Below are positions 62,994 to 64,000 of a stretch of 64,000 nucleotides of DNA, in pieces. The translations under genes and the position numbers were made by a program. Position 1 is the stretch's first letter. The number at the start of each line of letters is the position of its first letter. The notes under the pieces are model-generated. The model saw nothing but the letters and a program-made list of their open reading frames with translations. It ran no database searches and had not been told where the DNA came from. This DNA comes from Methylotenera sp. (GTDB lineage: Bacteria > Pseudomonadota > Gammaproteobacteria > Burkholderiales > Methylophilaceae): contig NZ_JAUXOY010000014.1 in NCBI RefSeq assembly GCF_030684185.1, forward strand, positions 466,001 through 530,000. The letters run 5' to 3'.

Positions 62994-63335
62994 TTAACGA
63001 TGGCCTTCTTTCGCCATATTGATACTGTATTTTGGTATTTCTACCACTAAGTCTTCTGTGCCAACAATCGCTTGGCATGATAGGCGTGAGTTTGGTTCTA
63101 AACCCCAGGCTTTATCCAGCAAATCATCTTCTTGGTCGTTCGATGGATTCAGTGATTTAAAGCCTTCACGTACTATCACGTGGCAAGTTGTGCAGGCGCA
63201 TGCTTGGTCGCAGGCGTGGTCGATATCAATGTGGTTGTTTAATAGCACATCGCAGATTGATTCGCCCGTGTTGGCTTCAATCGCCGCACCGTCTGGGCAG
63301 AGCTCTACGTGCGGTAGTATGATGATTTGTGGCAT
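62994..63335 (-). CDS. fdx: ISC-type [2Fe-2S] ferredoxin
   Basis: A 113-residue adrenodoxin-type ferredoxin that serves electrons to iron-sulfur cluster assembly. Cluster ligands are in HACDQACACTTCHVIVREGF (Cys-x5-Cys-x2-Cys) and the fourth in RLSCQAIVGTEDLVVEIPKY. The N-terminal LPHVELCPDGAAIEANTGES is typical of Isc ferredoxin. It lies downstream of hscA on the same strand, the usual isc operon order, with a REP hairpin between. Confidence 0.96.
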   Translation of the reverse strand: MPQIIILPHVELCPDGAAIEANTGESICDVLLNNHIDIDHACDQACACTTCHVIVREGFKSLNPSNDQEDDLLDKAWGLEPNSRLSCQAIVGTEDLVVEIPKYSINMAKEGHR

Positions 63336-63354
63336 TTTGTTTCCTTTGGTACTC

Positions 63355-63428
63355 GTTCCCTGAGCTTGTCGAAGGGAATCGCGCTCCCTTCGACAAGCTC
63401 AGGGAACGCCTAGACAGGCTCAGGCAAC
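63355..63428. repeat. REP-like hairpin between hscA and fdx
   Basis: Two inverted full copies of the dispersed repeat, 63355-63376 and 63386-63407, form a perfect 22-bp stem with a nine-base loop. A degraded third copy (CTAGACAGGCTCAGGCAAC) follows to 63428. It fills most of the 104-bp intergenic gap. Confidence 0.92.
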
Positions 63429-63439
63429 ATATGGTTTTT

Positions 63440-64000
63440 TTATAGGTTAATCGAATCTAAATTTTTACCACTTAACGCACGGCTAACGCTAGCATTCATA
63501 CGCGCGGCTGCAAACGCTTCTGTTGCATGGTTTAAGCTATCCACCGCTTTGTTGATAGCTACCGCATCTTCAGTTTGGCTAATAGACTGCAGTTGATGTA
63601 TTTCAGTTTCTATCACCTGTTTATCTTCATCACTAATCAGATTGCTGTCAGCGGCTAGTGCGAGGGTCACTGCGCTGATAATCGCACCTGCATTTACCCG
63701 TGCTTCAGCCAGCATACGTGCTTTTTTATCAGCTTCTGCACTGCCGAATGAAGATTTTAGCATGTTGGTGATTTCATCTTCAGTTAAACCATAAGAAGGT
63801 TTAACCACCACATGCGCTTCTATACCAAGGGTTTGTTCTCGTGCGCTGACTGAAAGCAAACCATCCGCATCTACCTGAAAAGTCACGCGTATGCGAGCTG
63901 CGCCAGCTGCCATGGGTGGAATTCCACGTAACTCGAAGCGTGCCAGTGAGCGGCAATCGGCTACCATTTCACGCTCGCCTTGTACGACTTGTATGCTCAT
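63440..64000 (-). CDS. hscA: Fe-S assembly chaperone HscA, C-terminal part (5' end outside window)
   Basis: Partial: about 186 C-terminal residues of an Hsp70-type protein of about 620 residues. The substrate-binding domain is visible ([40 protein letters not shown]) and so is the helical lid ([20 protein letters not shown]). HscA with HscB delivers clusters from IscU. The 'RGIPPMAAG' sequence and the adjacent fdx favour HscA over DnaK. The reading frame is open at the window edge. Confidence 0.93.
   Translation of the reverse strand: MSIQVVQGEREMVADCRSLARFELRGIPPMAAGAARIRVTFQVDADGLLSVSAREQTLGIEAHVVVKPSYGLTEDEITNMLKSSFGSAEADKKARMLAEARVNAGAIISAVTLALAADSNLISDEDKQVIETEIHQLQSISQTEDAVAINKAVDSLNHATEAFAAARMNASVSRALSGKNLDSINL

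Noticed and set aside
1-64000. CRISPR arrays, tRNA or rRNA genes, prophage
   Set aside because: No regularly spaced repeats, no cloverleaf-like sequences recognised by eye, and no phage or integrase proteins; repeats present are dispersed, not arrayed.

Overview
The window is a contiguous stretch of a Gram-negative betaproteobacterial chromosome with moderate-to-low GC. The gene order recN / fur / bamE / dapB, the hrcA / nadK / recN block and the LPS heptose genes are typical of Betaproteobacteria. An adjacent edd-eda pair together with this gene set would fit a methylotroph of the Methylophilaceae (Methylotenera-like), but no methylotrophy marker lies in the window, so that placement is an inference. 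No tRNA, rRNA, CRISPR array, prophage or transposase gene was recognised.

Layout. 1-2.0 kb: end of edd, then eda (Entner-Doudoroff pathway). 2.1-7.9 kb: envelope block with a HAD phosphatase and an LpxO-like hydroxylase on +, and waaF, hldE, gmhA, hldD on - (ADP-heptose synthesis and transfer). 8-17.6 kb: hemH, hrcA, nadK, recN, fur, a BamE protein with an unusual C-terminal domain, dapB, a DUF2238-like membrane protein and a PuuA-like glutamine synthetase. 17.8-29 kb: carA, a damaged small ORF, carB, greA, a DUF4149-like protein, yhbY, rlmE, ftsH, folP, glmM. 29-37 kb: PAP2 phosphatase, an uncharacterised four-gene envelope operon on - (OmpA lipoprotein with glycine zipper, five-helix membrane protein, vWA-like secreted protein, LemA with zinc ribbon), a zinc-dependent phospholipase C homologue and a GT4 glycosyltransferase.

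37-62 kb is dominated by phosphorus acquisition. It holds pstSCAB-phoU, an aquaglyceroporin-arsenate reductase pair, prfB (with its programmed frameshift) and lysS, a complete C-P lyase cluster phnFDCEGHIJKLMNP, an EamA transporter, a phosphate-type porin and a PhoX-like phosphatase. PhoB-box-like sequences with 11-bp periodicity precede pstS, phnF and the porin, and a fourth, in reverse orientation, abuts the aquaporin start. Between pstS and the aquaporin there is a candidate 36-codon gene with a strong ribosome-binding site and its own terminator. The expected logic is that phosphate starvation induces phosphate uptake, phosphonate uptake and cleavage, and outer-membrane permeation, while arsenate entering by the same routes is reduced by ArsC and may leave through the aquaporin.

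62-64 kb: beta-carbonic anhydrase, then fdx and the 3' end of hscA on -. Dispersed repeats are prominent. There is a REP-like family with core GAGCTTGTCGAA, concentrated in and around the phn cluster. A second family of stem elements has a shared core with two CGTACT repeats and element-specific arms next to stop codons. A compound palindrome of about 227 bp lies between phnN and phnP and supplies the last codons of phnN.
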